A DNA stretch of 64,000 nt, from NCBI RefSeq assembly GCF_033366695.1, contig NZ_JAOBTQ010000001.1, positions 6,324,001 through 6,388,000 on the forward strand, written 5' to 3'. How positions within the stretch are numbered: the first letter of the stretch is position 1; each line of letters starts with the position of its first letter. Below the pieces are notes generated by a model. That model worked only from the letters and a program-made list of their open reading frames with translations, ran no database searches and had not been told where the DNA came from. The DNA is from Streptomyces sp. SCL15-4 (GTDB lineage Bacteria; Actinomycetota; Actinomycetes; Streptomycetales; Streptomycetaceae). Below, piece by piece: positions 9,069-17,563 of this stretch. The translations under genes and the position numbers were made by a program.

Positions 9069-10262
9069 TTACAGGGCCTTCGCGGCCGGGTCGACCATGT
9101 TGCGTACCGTGCGGGCCTTGACGAAGTCGCCCATCGCCGTCATGTCCCACTCGCCGGAGAACTGGCGGATGAGCTTGGCCATCATGACGCCCGTGCGGGG
9201 CTCCGCGGCGGTGAGGTCGAAGCGGACGAGTTCCTCGCCGCTGGCCGCGTCGATCAGGCGGCAGTACGCCTTGGCGACCTCCGTGAACTTCTGGCCGGAG
9301 AAGGAGTTCACGGTGAAGACCAGGCCGGTGACCTCCTGGGGCAGCCGGCCGAGGTCGACCGTGATGACCTCGTCGTCGCCGCCGCCCTCGCCGGTCAGAT
9401 TGTCACCGGAGTGCCGGATCGCGCCGTTGAGGATGACCAGGTTGCCGAAGTAGCAGCTGTCGATGTGGTTGCGCTGCGGGCCGTAGGCGATGACCGAGGC
9501 GTCGAGGTCGATGTCCTTGCCCCGGAACGCCGGTTCCCAGCCGAGGCCCATCCGGACCTGGGACAGCATCGGCCGGCCGCCCTTGACCAGGGACACCGTC
9601 TGGTTCTTCTGGAGGCTGACCCGGCCCTTGTCCAGGTTGATCTTCCCGGCGCCCGGCACCGGGGCGGGCGGCGGGGCCACCGGCTGCGGCGGGACGTCCG
9701 GGGCGGCGGCCGGCTGCGGCGGGGCCACGGGGGCGGCCGGAGCCGGCGCGGCCGCGGCCGGTTCCTCCACCGTCACACCGAAGTCGGTCGCGATGCCCGC
9801 GAGCCCGTCGGCGTACCCCTGGCCGACCGCCCGCGCCTTCCACTGGCCGCCCCGGCGGTAGATCTCGACGATCACCAGCGCGGTCTCGGTGCCGAGCCGC
9901 GGCGGCGTGAACGTCGCCAGCACGGCCCCGCCGTCCGCGTCCCGGATCGTGGCCGTCGGCTCGATGCCCTGGAAGGTCTGGCCGGCCGCGTCCGGGCTGG
10001 CGGTGACGACGATCTTCTCGATCTGGGGCGGGACGGCGGCGGTGTCCACCGTGACCGCGTCCGGAGCCGTGCCGCCGCCCGAGCGGTAGGTCACGCCGGG
10101 ACCGCTCGGCTGGTTGTAGAAGATGAAGTCGTCGTCGGAACGCACCTTGCCGTCGCCGGTGAGCAGCAGGCCCGACACGTCGAGCCGCACCGGGGCGGAG
10201 ACGTCCACCGTCACGCGCGCGGTCGGCAGAGGGATGTTCGAGCCTGGGGTCATAGCTGTCAT
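9069..10262 (-). CDS. double TerD-domain protein
   Basis: A 397-residue cytoplasmic protein made of two TerD-like regions joined by a Pro/Ala linker. The first (about residues 1-170) has LDVSGLLLTGDGKVRSDDDF and IYRRGGQWKARAVGQGY; the linker (about 170-210) is almost only P, A and V; the second (about 210-397) starts GKINLDKGRVSLQKNQTVSL and ends with FDLTAAEPRTGVMMAKLIR and EWDMTAMGDF. TerD domains bind Ca2+ and belong to tellurite/stress-resistance (Ter) complexes; streptomycetes have many with unclear roles. GTMs of substrate are not known. No other ter gene is nearby. The start may be ATG 10262 or ATG 10253; neither has a clear ribosome binding site. Confidence 0.85.
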   Translation of the reverse strand: MTAMTPGSNIPLPTARVTVDVSAPVRLDVSGLLLTGDGKVRSDDDFIFYNQPSGPGVTYRSGGGTAPDAVTVDTAAVPPQIEKIVVTASPDAAGQTFQGIEPTATIRDADGGAVLATFTPPRLGTETALVIVEIYRRGGQWKARAVGQGYADGLAGIATDFGVTVEEPAAAAPAPAAPVAPPQPAAAPDVPPQPVAPPPAPVPGAGKINLDKGRVSLQKNQTVSLVKGGRPMLSQVRMGLGWEPAFRGKDIDLDASVIAYGPQRNHIDSCYFGNLVILNGAIRHSGDNLTGEGGGDDEVITVDLGRLPQEVTGLVFTVNSFSGQKFTEVAKAYCRLIDAASGEELVRFDLTAAEPRTGVMMAKLIRQFSGEWDMTAMGDFVKARTVRNMVDPAAKAL

Positions 10263-10323
10263 GCCGGGTGAACGAACGACACCGCTTTACCGTTCCCTTA
10301 CCGGCCGGAACCCGCCGAACGGA

Positions 10324-11313
10324 CTACGGCACCACCACGATCTTCCGTCCCACGCCCGCCGCGAACTGCTCCAGCGCCTGCGGGTAGCGCTCCAGCGGGA
10401 CGCGGTCGCTGATGAACACCTCCGGGTCCAGCACCCCGTTCGCGAACAGCTCCGCCGCCCGTTCGAAGCTGTGCAGCACGGCCATGGAACCGGTGATCGT
10501 GATCTCCTGGTTGTAGATCCGGTACGGGTCGATGGTCACGCGGGCCGCGTAGTCCGCCACGCCGAACTGGAGGAACGTGCCCGCCTTCGCCACCCGGTCC
10601 AGGCCGTCCTGGATCGCCGCCGCGTTGCCGGTCGCGTCCACGACCACGTCCCAGCCCCGCGGCCGGTCCAGTTCGTCCGCGCTGCCCGCCGCGGCGGAGA
10701 CGCCGAGCCGGCGGGCGGTCTCCAGGCGGGCCGGGTTCACGTCGACCACGTCCACGCTCGCCGCGCCGGTCCGCTTGGCCAGCTCCAGCATCATCAGGCC
10801 CATCGTCCCGGAGCCGTAGATCAGCACGTGCGCGCCGAGGCGGGCGCGGAGCACGTCGTAGCCGCGTACCGCGCAGGACAGGGGCTCCACCAGGGCCGCG
10901 TCCTCGGTGCGCACGTGCTCGGGCAGCCGTACGCAGTTCGCGACGGGGGCGACGGCGTACCGGGCCGCGCCGCCCGCCGTCGTCACGCCGATCGCCGCCC
11001 AGCGTTCGCAGAGATTGTTGTGGCCCGTACGGCAGTAGCGGCACTCGTGGCAGTACAGGGAGGGATCGACCGCGACCCGGTCGCCGGCCGCCACCTCCGT
11101 GACCCGGGTGCCGACCGCGACCACCTCGCCGGCGAACTCGTGCCCCGGCACGATCGGCAGCTTCGGCGCGAACTCGCCCTGGAGGATGTGCAGGTCCGTG
11201 CCGCACAGGCCGCAGGCGGCGACCTCGACGACGACCTCGCGCGGCCCCGGCGTGGGGTCGGGGACCTCGGTGACGACGGCGCGGCCCACGGACTCGATGA
11301 CGGCGGCCTTCAT
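10324..11313 (-). CDS. zinc-dependent medium-chain alcohol (polyol) dehydrogenase
   Basis: A 329-residue MDR-family dehydrogenase. The catalytic zinc ligands are seen as CGLCGTDLH (Cys) and GHEFAGEVV (His-Glu); the structural zinc site is represented by CHECRYCRTGHNNLC. The NAD(P)-binding site is YGSGTMGLMMLELAKRTGA. The enzyme should oxidise a secondary alcohol of a polyol or sugar (sorbitol, threonine or galactitol type). Its ATG overlaps the TGA of the upstream permease gene by 4 bases, so it is translated with a sugar importer and probably acts on the imported compound. The exact substrate cannot be read from the sequence. Confidence 0.88.
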   Translation of the reverse strand: MKAAVIESVGRAVVTEVPDPTPGPREVVVEVAACGLCGTDLHILQGEFAPKLPIVPGHEFAGEVVAVGTRVTEVAAGDRVAVDPSLYCHECRYCRTGHNNLCERWAAIGVTTAGGAARYAVAPVANCVRLPEHVRTEDAALVEPLSCAVRGYDVLRARLGAHVLIYGSGTMGLMMLELAKRTGAASVDVVDVNPARLETARRLGVSAAAGSADELDRPRGWDVVVDATGNAAAIQDGLDRVAKAGTFLQFGVADYAARVTIDPYRIYNQEITITGSMAVLHSFERAAELFANGVLDPEVFISDRVPLERYPQALEQFAAGVGRKIVVVP

Positions 11314-12134
11314 TTCACGGCTCCCAACGACAGGCCCTGGACCAGCTTGTCCTGGGCGGCGAACCCCGCGGCGAGCACCGGCAGGGAGATGACGAGCGAC
11401 GCGGCGCACACCTTCGCCAGGAACAGGCCCTGGCTGGTGATGAAGCCGGTCAGGAAGACGGGGGCGGTCTCGGCGACCACGCCCGTCAGGACCCGGGCGA
11501 AGAGCAGTTCGTTCCAGCTGAAGATGAAGCAGATCAGGGCCGTGGCGGCGATGCCGGGCAGGGCGATGGGGGCCACCACGCGGGTGAGGACGACCGGGAG
11601 GCGGGCGCCGTCCACCCGGGCCGCCTCGATGACCGCGACCGGCACCTCGGCGAGGAAGGACTGCATCATCCACACCGCGATCGGCAGGTTCATCGAGGTG
11701 TAGAGGACGACCAGCAGCCAGATGTTGTCGAGCAGGCCGGCGTTCCTGGCGAAGAGGTACAGGGGCAGCAGGCCCGCCACCGCCGGCAGCATCTTCGTCG
11801 ACAGGAAGAAGAACAGCACGTCCGTCCACTTCCGCACCGGCCGGATGGACAGCGCGTAGGCGGCCGGAAGGGCGAGCAGCAGGACGAGGAGCGTGGAGGC
11901 GACCGAGGCCACCGCGGAGTTGGCCAGCGCGGGCCAGGGGCTCGCCCCGCCGCCGCTGCCGAAGAACTCGCGGTAGCCGTCCAGGGTCAGGGCGGCGGTG
12001 AAGGACGGCGGGTTCGTCGCCGCGTCCGTCTCCGAGTGGAAGGACGTCAGCGCCATCCAGGCGATGGGCAGGAAGAACACGATCCCGGCGAGCCAGGCCA
12101 GCAGGCCCGGACCGTGGCGCCGTAGGGCCCTCAT
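11310..12134 (-). CDS. carbohydrate ABC transporter permease (MalG type)
   Basis: A 274-residue inner-membrane permease with six hydrophobic helices and the cytoplasmic EAA loop EAARVDGARLPVVLTRVVAP, which docks the ATPase. It ends in the typical GLSLGAVK tail. The ATG at 12134 overlaps the stop of the preceding permease gene. It forms the importer core with the products at 12131 and 13063. No ATP-binding subunit is encoded nearby; in Streptomyces the shared ATPase MsiK usually serves such importers. Confidence 0.92.
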   Translation of the reverse strand: MRALRRHGPGLLAWLAGIVFFLPIAWMALTSFHSETDAATNPPSFTAALTLDGYREFFGSGGGASPWPALANSAVASVASTLLVLLLALPAAYALSIRPVRKWTDVLFFFLSTKMLPAVAGLLPLYLFARNAGLLDNIWLLVVLYTSMNLPIAVWMMQSFLAEVPVAVIEAARVDGARLPVVLTRVVAPIALPGIAATALICFIFSWNELLFARVLTGVVAETAPVFLTGFITSQGLFLAKVCAASLVISLPVLAAGFAAQDKLVQGLSLGAVK

Positions 12135-13066
12135 GCGCGGGACACCTCCTCGCGGAACAGGGACGACACCACGCGCAGCGCGAACGTGGCGATGACGAGG
12201 GAACCGATGACGACGAGGACGCCCGCGGCGGAGGCGAGCCCGTTCTCGTGGGCCTGGTAGAAGCTCTGGTACACGGTGTAGGGCAGGTTGGCGGTGCCGA
12301 GGCCGCCGGAGGTGATCGTGAACACCGCGTCGAAGTTCTGCACGATGTAGATCGAGCCCAGCAGGGCGCCGAGTTCGAGGTAGCGGCGCAGATGCGGCAG
12401 TGTGAGGTGGACGAAGATCTGCCAGTCGCCCGCGCCGTCCACCCGGGCCGCCTCGATCTGCTGCTGGTCCCGGCTCTGCAGTCCGGCCAGCAGGATCAGC
12501 ATCATGAACGGCGTCCACTGCCACACCAGGGAGGCCTCGACGGCGAGCAGCGGCGTGCGGGACACCCAGTCCGGCTGTGGGCCGCCCACATAGTGCGACA
12601 ACCCGTTCAAGAGGCCGTATTCGGGGTTGTAGAGCACATGCTTCCAGAGCAGGGCCGCGGCCACCGGCACCACCAGGAACGGCGCGATGAGCAGGGTGCG
12701 CACGATGCCCCGGCCGCGGAACCTGCGGTCCAGCAGCAGCGCCAGCACCAGTCCCAGAACCAGGCTGGCCAGCACCACCGCCGCGGTGAGCAGCACGGTC
12801 GTCCACACCGAGTGGCGCAGGTCCGCGTCGGTCAGCACCTGGCGGTAGTTGTCCAGGCCGGTGAAGCGGCGCGCCTTCGGATAGAGGGCGTTCCAGTCGA
12901 AGAACGAGATCACCAGCGTGGCCACGAACGGCAGCTGGGTCACGGCGATCAGGAAGACGAGGGCCGGCAGCAGCGGAGCCCGGGTGGCCCAGGCGCGCAG
13001 CCGGGCGGAGGGCCGGCGCGCGGCGCGCGCCGGGGTGCGGGTCAGGGGAGCGGTCGTCGCGGTCAT
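12131..13066 (-). CDS. sugar ABC transporter permease (MalF type)
   Basis: A 311-residue permease with six membrane helices after a basic, Ala/Arg-rich cytoplasmic leader, and the EAA loop EAARVDGAGDWQIFVHLTLP. FFDWNALYP and the FTGLDNYRQVL region are typical of MalF/UgpA-like subunits. ATG 13066 overlaps the stop of the binding-protein gene by 4 bases, so the three transport genes and the dehydrogenase form one coupled operon. Confidence 0.92.
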   Translation of the reverse strand: MTATTAPLTRTPARAARRPSARLRAWATRAPLLPALVFLIAVTQLPFVATLVISFFDWNALYPKARRFTGLDNYRQVLTDADLRHSVWTTVLLTAAVVLASLVLGLVLALLLDRRFRGRGIVRTLLIAPFLVVPVAAALLWKHVLYNPEYGLLNGLSHYVGGPQPDWVSRTPLLAVEASLVWQWTPFMMLILLAGLQSRDQQQIEAARVDGAGDWQIFVHLTLPHLRRYLELGALLGSIYIVQNFDAVFTITSGGLGTANLPYTVYQSFYQAHENGLASAAGVLVVIGSLVIATFALRVVSSLFREEVSRA

Positions 13067-14433
13067 CGTCCCTCGTACTCCTCGGAGATCCGTTCGGCGA
13101 GCCGCTGGGACTTGCGCAGGGCCGAGGCGACGGACTGGCGTCCGGCGATGGCCGCGCTGATCTCCTGGGAGACCTTGGTGCCCAGATCGGTGAACTCGGG
13201 GATGCCGACGAACTGGATGCCGGGCGCGGGGCGCGGCTGGACGCCGGGGTCGTTCGGGCGGCTGCTCTCGATGGCCTTCCTGGTCATCTCCTGGAAGGCG
13301 GCGGCGGAGGCGCGGTAGTCGGCGTCGGCGTACGTCGAGGCCCGTTTGCCCGCGGGGACGTTCGCCCAGCCGCTGGTCTCGCCGACCAGCCGTTCGTAGC
13401 CCTTGCCGGACGCCCAGGACACGAACTTCCAGGCCTTGTCCGGGTTGCGGGAGGAGTGCTGGATGCCCCAGGCCCAGGTGTAGAGCCAGCCGGAGGACTC
13501 GGTGCGCTCCACGGGCGCGGGCGCGTAGCCGAGCCTGCCGCGGACCGGGGAGCCCTTCGCCTCCAGCAGGCCGGCCGCGGAGGTGGCGTCGTACCACATG
13601 GCGGTCTTGCCCTGGGTCATGTTGTTCAGGCACTCGGCGAAGCCGGACTGGGCGGCGCCGGACTCGCCGTGCCGGCGGACCAGGCCGACGTAGAACTTGG
13701 TCGCCTTCTCGAAGGCGGGGGAGTCGAGCCGGGCCGTCCAGTCCTTGTCGAACCAGGTGCCCCCGAAGGTGTTCACGACGGTGGTGAGCGGTGCCATCAG
13801 CTCGCCCCAGCCGGGCAGTCCGCGCAGGCAGATGCCCCGCATGCCGGGCCGGGCGCCGTCCGCCTTCGCGGCCAGGTCGGCGACCTGCCGCCAGGTGGGG
13901 CGGGCGGGCATCGTCAGGCCCTTCGCGGCGAACACGTCCTTGCGGTACATGAGGAAGGACGACTCGCCGTAGAAGGGCTGCCCGTACAGCTTGCCGTCGG
14001 TGCCGGTGAGGGCCTCGCGCATGGGCCGCAGGATGTCGGGTTGGTCGTACGACGGGTCCTTCGCCACGTAGGAGTCCAGCGCGTGCAGCCAGCCGTTGCG
14101 GGCGTAGATCGGTATCTCGTAGTTGGACAGGGTGGCCACGTCGTACTGGCCGGCCTGGTTGGCGAAGTCCTGGCTGATCTTGTCGCGGACGTCGTTCTCC
14201 GGCAGGACCGTGAAGTTGACCTTGATGCCGGTGTCCCGGGTGAAGTGGGCGGCGGTCAGCTTCCGCAACTCGGTCATCTGCGGGTTGTTGACCATCAGGA
14301 CGTTGATGGCGTCGCCGCCGGAACCGGACCCGCCCGCACCGGCCCAGCAGCCGGACAGCAGCGGGGCGAGCAGCGTCCCGGCGGCGGCCGCGGCGAGCGC
14401 GGCTCGCGGCCTCCGTCGGCTCGGGGTACGCAT
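13063..14433 (-). CDS. extracellular sugar-binding lipoprotein of an ABC importer
   Basis: A 456-residue family 1 solute-binding protein. A basic start and hydrophobic stretch lead to the lipobox LLSGC with the lipidated cysteine at residue 29, then a Gly/Ser spacer. The body contains TRDTGIKVNFTVLPEN, YDVATLSNYEIPIYARNGWL and GESSFLMYRKDVF, which I associate with polyol (sorbitol/mannitol, SmoE-like) binding proteins. CTCCAGGAG precedes the ATG at 14433. It is the first gene of the importer-dehydrogenase operon, with the DeoR gene just upstream in the same direction. Confidence 0.9.
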   Translation of the reverse strand: MRTPSRRRPRAALAAAAAGTLLAPLLSGCWAGAGGSGSGGDAINVLMVNNPQMTELRKLTAAHFTRDTGIKVNFTVLPENDVRDKISQDFANQAGQYDVATLSNYEIPIYARNGWLHALDSYVAKDPSYDQPDILRPMREALTGTDGKLYGQPFYGESSFLMYRKDVFAAKGLTMPARPTWRQVADLAAKADGARPGMRGICLRGLPGWGELMAPLTTVVNTFGGTWFDKDWTARLDSPAFEKATKFYVGLVRRHGESGAAQSGFAECLNNMTQGKTAMWYDATSAAGLLEAKGSPVRGRLGYAPAPVERTESSGWLYTWAWGIQHSSRNPDKAWKFVSWASGKGYERLVGETSGWANVPAGKRASTYADADYRASAAAFQEMTRKAIESSRPNDPGVQPRPAPGIQFVGIPEFTDLGTKVSQEISAAIAGRQSVASALRKSQRLAERISEEYEGR

Positions 14434-14516
14434 GGATCGCTCCTGGAGATATGGGGAGATAAGGGGCGTCGAAGGGTGTGCCGGGGCTCTGGAGGGAGGA
14501 AGGGCGGGCCGGGTGG

Positions 14517-15287
14517 TCAGACCCGGATGACCTGGGGACCCAGCAGGGAGTAGCGGTGGGCCTCGGCGGACGGCAGGAGGGTGCTGGTCACGATGGCCTC
14601 CAGCGTGCCGACCTCCGCGAAGCGGCAGAAGCTGACCGCGCCGAACTTGCTGTGCACGCCCGCGAAGACCGTGCGGCGGGCGGCCCGCACGGCCTGCGCC
14701 TTCACCTCGCTGACCGCCGGGTCGGGGGTGGTCAGGCCGTACTCGCGGGAAATGCCGTTGGCCCCGATGTAGGCGAGGTCGATCACGAAGCCGGCCAGCA
14801 TCTTCGTCGTCCAGTGGTCGACGGTGGCCAGCGTGCCCGGACGGACCCGGCCGCCGAGCAGCAGCACGGACACCTGGTCGGCCTCCGCGAGGGCGCCCGC
14901 GACCGGCAGGGAGGCGGTGACGACGGTCAGCGGGCGGTCCCGGGGCAGTGCCTCGGCGATGAGCCGCGGCGTGAAGCCCTCGTCGACGAAGACCGTCTCG
15001 GCCTCCCCGAGCAGCCCGGCCGCCGCGGTGGCGATCCGGCGCTTCTCGGGCACCCGGCTGGTGGCGCGGAAGGCCAGCGTCGTCTCGAAGCCGGCGCTCT
15101 CCACCGGATAGGCGCCGCCGTGGGTGCGGCGGACCAGGCCGTGGTCCTCCAGCGCGCGCAGGTCGCGCCGGATGGTCTCCTTGGCCACGCCGAGTTCGGC
15201 GGCGAGGGCGGTGACGTCGACCGAGCCGGCGGCGCGTGCGACGCGCACGATCTCCCGTCGGCGTGCCTCCGCGGTCCAGGCGTCCAT
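14517..15287 (-). CDS. DeoR/GlpR family transcriptional regulator
   Basis: A 256-residue repressor of sugar metabolism genes. The N-terminal winged helix reads SVDVTALAAELGVAKETIRR followed by DLRALEDHGLVRRTHGGAY, the DeoR signature. The C-terminal sugar-phosphate-binding domain has FVDEGFTPRLIAEALP, VVTASLPVAGALAE, VLLLGGRVRPGTL and YIGANGISREYGLT. It lies 83 bases upstream of the polyol importer operon in the same direction and is its likely regulator, responding to a phosphorylated sugar. ATG 15287 is taken; an in-frame ATG at 15329 (MGPNGQFPREAGDD) is an alternative. Neither has a strong ribosome binding site. Confidence 0.9.
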   Translation of the reverse strand: MDAWTAEARRREIVRVARAAGSVDVTALAAELGVAKETIRRDLRALEDHGLVRRTHGGAYPVESAGFETTLAFRATSRVPEKRRIATAAAGLLGEAETVFVDEGFTPRLIAEALPRDRPLTVVTASLPVAGALAEADQVSVLLLGGRVRPGTLATVDHWTTKMLAGFVIDLAYIGANGISREYGLTTPDPAVSEVKAQAVRAARRTVFAGVHSKFGAVSFCRFAEVGTLEAIVTSTLLPSAEAHRYSLLGPQVIRV

Positions 15288-15313
15288 GTCGTCACCCGCT
15301 TCCCTGGGGAACT

Positions 15314-15401
15314 GCCCGTTCGGGCCCATGGGGGAAGTTCTACCGTCGGTGCGCGGCGCTGACCAGGTCTGTCGCGGGCCCGATCCTGCCCGTTCGGGCC
15401 C
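15314..15401. promoter_or_regulatory. two copies of a GCCCGTTCGGGC motif upstream of the DeoR gene
   Basis: GCCCGTTCGGGCCC occurs at 15314-15327 and again at 15388-15401, each nearly palindromic around TT. Both lie upstream of the DeoR start and could be sites for DeoR itself; the first overlaps the alternative start. In GC-rich DNA such palindromes also arise by chance. Confidence 0.3.
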
Positions 15402-15487
15402 GCTTCGCACGGGGCGTGCCCGCGGCGGACCTGCGCGGCCGTCCGGCGCGGGGTGGGTTCGGGCACGGCGGATGCCCGGATACGGCG

Positions 15488-15516
15488 GCGGGCGGGCCCG
15501 TTCGGTGCCCGCCCGC
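15488..15516 (-). terminator. terminator hairpin after the uronate dehydrogenase gene
   Basis: GCGGGCGGGC at 15488-15497 and GCCCGCCCGC at 15507-15516 form a perfect 10-base stem with a 9-base loop. It lies about 55 bases beyond the stop of the minus-strand gene at 15572. There is no U-tract. Confidence 0.55.
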
Positions 15517-15571
15517 GCGCGTGGACGTTCGTTTCCGGCCGCCGGTGAGTCACCCGGGGGCCGGCCGGGGT

Positions 15572-16381
15572 TCAGTATGGCCAGATCGGCGGGTCGTTCA
15601 CGAAGTGCCCGCCCAGGTGGCTGTGGGCCGGGTTCCCGGGGTCGAGTTCGCCCTGCTCGGCGATCAGCTTCGGCGCGTACGGCTCGGAGTCGTCCCGGGG
15701 TTCGTAGCCGAGCGCCCGCGCGCTGCTCAGGTCCCACCACAGGCGGGTGTTGGCGGAGGAGCCGTAGACCACCGTGTGGCCGACCTCCTCGGCGGTCAGG
15801 GCCGCGTGGAAGAGGCGGGCGCCGTCGGCGGGGCTCATCCACACCGAGAGCATGCGCACGCTGGTGGGCTCGGGGAAGCAGGAGCCGATGCGCACGGAGA
15901 CGGTCTCCAGGCCGTGCTTGTCCCAGTAGAACTGGGCCAGGTCCTCGCCGAAGGACTTCGACAGGCCGTAGAAGGTGTCCGGACGGCGCGGGGTGTCGAC
16001 GGGGATCAGCGGCTCGCCCGCGCGCGGGGCCGGGGTGAAGCCGACGGCGTGGTTGGAGGAGGCGAAGACGATCCGCCGCACGCCTTCCTCGCGCGCGGCC
16101 TCGTACAGGTTGTACGTGCCCTCGATGTTCGACCTGAGGATCTTCTCGAAAGGCGCCTCCAGGGAGATGCCCGCGAGGTGCAGGACGGCGTCCACGCCCC
16201 GCACCGCCTCGCGCAGCGCGTCCTTGTCGGCGAGGTCGGCGGTGACGGCGTCCGGCTCGCCGTCGACGGGCCGGACGTCGAACAGGCGCAGCGTGTAGCC
16301 GTACTCCGGCAGCAAAGACCGCATCAGGGTGCCGAGCCCGCCGGCGGCGCCGGTGAGCAGGACGGTGCGGGGAGCGGGCAT
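15572..16381 (-). CDS. udh: uronate dehydrogenase (NAD-dependent epimerase/dehydratase family)
   Basis: A 269-residue extended short-chain dehydrogenase. The Rossmann motif is LLTGAAGGLGTLMR at the start, the catalytic pair is in YGLSKSFGED, and the uronate dehydrogenase-type blocks HLAGISLEAPFEKIL, SSNHAVGFTP, RIGSCFPEPTSVRMLSVW and GGHFVNDPPIW are all present. The length matches characterised Udh enzymes, which oxidise D-galacturonate or D-glucuronate with NAD+ to the aldaro-lactone in the cytoplasm. ATG 16381 has AAGGAG upstream; the ATG at 16429 does not. It is divergent from the 5-dehydro-4-deoxyglucarate dehydratase gene, which acts two steps later. Confidence 0.85.
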   Translation of the reverse strand: MPAPRTVLLTGAAGGLGTLMRSLLPEYGYTLRLFDVRPVDGEPDAVTADLADKDALREAVRGVDAVLHLAGISLEAPFEKILRSNIEGTYNLYEAAREEGVRRIVFASSNHAVGFTPAPRAGEPLIPVDTPRRPDTFYGLSKSFGEDLAQFYWDKHGLETVSVRIGSCFPEPTSVRMLSVWMSPADGARLFHAALTAEEVGHTVVYGSSANTRLWWDLSSARALGYEPRDDSEPYAPKLIAEQGELDPGNPAHSHLGGHFVNDPPIWPY

Positions 16382-16447
16382 CCTTCGATCTCCTTGGTGT
16401 CCGGGAGCCGGTGTCCTCAACGGCCGCATGCATGGACAGGATTCACA

Positions 16448-16461
16448 AGCGTGGACACGCT
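16448..16461. promoter_or_regulatory. palindrome in the udh-kdgD intergenic region
   Basis: AGCGTG, two bases, CACGCT: a perfect 6-base inverted repeat at 16448-16461, about 67 bases upstream of the udh start. It is a candidate operator for udh; the regulator is unknown. Confidence 0.3.
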
Positions 16462-16570
16462 AGGGAGCGGCGCCGTATCTCGTCAAGTGTGCCCCGCCAG
16501 GGGGAAATCCGCTGCTCCGTTGCCCGTTCTCCGGCTTGACCCGCCACAATTGCGGCCCTTAGCGTGACGA

Positions 16571-16595
16571 TGTTCAGAAATATAGACACTGATCA
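16571..16595. promoter_or_regulatory. AT-rich inverted repeat before kdgD, candidate operator
   Basis: TGTTCAG at 16571-16577 and CTGATCA at 16589-16595 are near-complementary half sites flanking an AT-rich centre. The local AT content is unusual here. The left half shares GTTCAG with the palindrome before the 2-oxoglutarate semialdehyde dehydrogenase gene (42315), so both may be sites of the IclR regulator at 41469. This is inference. Confidence 0.35.
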
Positions 16596-16621
16596 GAAGC
16601 ATGCACCGACAGGGAGCGCCT

Positions 16622-17563
16622 GTGACGCCAGCCCCTCTCGCCGCCCGGCTCCGCGATCCGCGCGGGCCGCTCTTCTTCCCCGTCACGGCCTACGGCCCCG
16701 ACGGCTCACTCGACCTCGACGTCTACCGCGCCCATGTGCGCCGGGGCGTCGAGGACGGAGCCGCCGCCGTCTTCGCCGCGTGCGGCACCGGGGAGTTCCA
16801 CGCGCTGCTGCCGGAGGAGTTCGAGGCCTGCGTCCGCGCGGCCGTCGAGGCCGCCGGCGGGCGCGTCCCGGTCGTCGCGGGCGCCGGGTACGGCACCGCC
16901 CTCGCCGTCCGCTACGCCCGCCTCGCCGAGAGCGCGGGCGCCGACGGCCTCCTCGCCATGCCGCCGTACCTGGTGCACGCCGGCCAGGAGGGCCTGCTGC
17001 GGCACTACCGGGAGGTCGCCGCGGCCACCGCCCTGCCCGTCGTCGTCTACCAGCGCGACAACGCGGTCCTCACCCCGCAGACCGTCGTCGCGCTCGCCCG
17101 CACCGACGGCGTCATCGGCCTCAAGGACGGCCTCGGCGACCTCGACCTGATGCAGCGCCTCGTCAGCGCCGTGCGCACCGAGGTCCCCGGCGACTTCCTG
17201 TACTTCAACGGCCTGCCCACCGCCGAGCAGACCCAGCTCGCCTACCGCGCGCTCGGCATCACCCTGTACTCCTCCGCGGTGTTCTGCTTCGCGCCGGAGA
17301 TCGCCCTCGCCTTCCACCGCGCCCTGCGCACCGGCGACGAGCCGCTCGCGCACCGCCTCCTGGACGGCTTCTACGGCCCGTTCGCCGACCTGCGCGCCCG
17401 CGGCCGCGGCTACGCCGTCTCCCTGGTCAAGGCGGGCGTACGGCTGCGCGGACTGGACGTCGGCGAGGTCCGGCCCCCGCTGCACGAACCGGCCGAGGAC
17501 CACGTCAAGCAGCTCGCCGGGCTGATCGAGCGCGGTCGGGCACTGCTGGAGGAGGACGCGTGA
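16622..17563 (+). CDS. kdgD: 5-dehydro-4-deoxyglucarate dehydratase (DHDPS family)
   Basis: A 313-residue DHDPS-fold enzyme that decarboxylates and dehydrates 5-dehydro-4-deoxy-D-glucarate to 2,5-dioxopentanoate (2-oxoglutarate semialdehyde). The opening GPLFFPVTAYGPDG, the ACGTGEFHALLPEEF motif, YQRDNAVLTP with the catalytic tyrosine and VIGLKDGLGD with the Schiff-base lysine are typical of KdgD rather than DapA. The GTG at 16622 follows AGGGAG closely; the ATG at 16601 has no such site. It is divergent from udh and overlaps the next gene by GTGA, so the two are coupled. Confidence 0.88.
   Translation: MTPAPLAARLRDPRGPLFFPVTAYGPDGSLDLDVYRAHVRRGVEDGAAAVFAACGTGEFHALLPEEFEACVRAAVEAAGGRVPVVAGAGYGTALAVRYARLAESAGADGLLAMPPYLVHAGQEGLLRHYREVAAATALPVVVYQRDNAVLTPQTVVALARTDGVIGLKDGLGDLDLMQRLVSAVRTEVPGDFLYFNGLPTAEQTQLAYRALGITLYSSAVFCFAPEIALAFHRALRTGDEPLAHRLLDGFYGPFADLRARGRGYAVSLVKAGVRLRGLDVGEVRPPLHEPAEDHVKQLAGLIERGRALLEEDA

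Noticed and set aside
10255..10275. PHO box before the TerD gene
   Set aside because: Only one GTTCACCCGGC unit is present, with no second 11-base repeat next to it.
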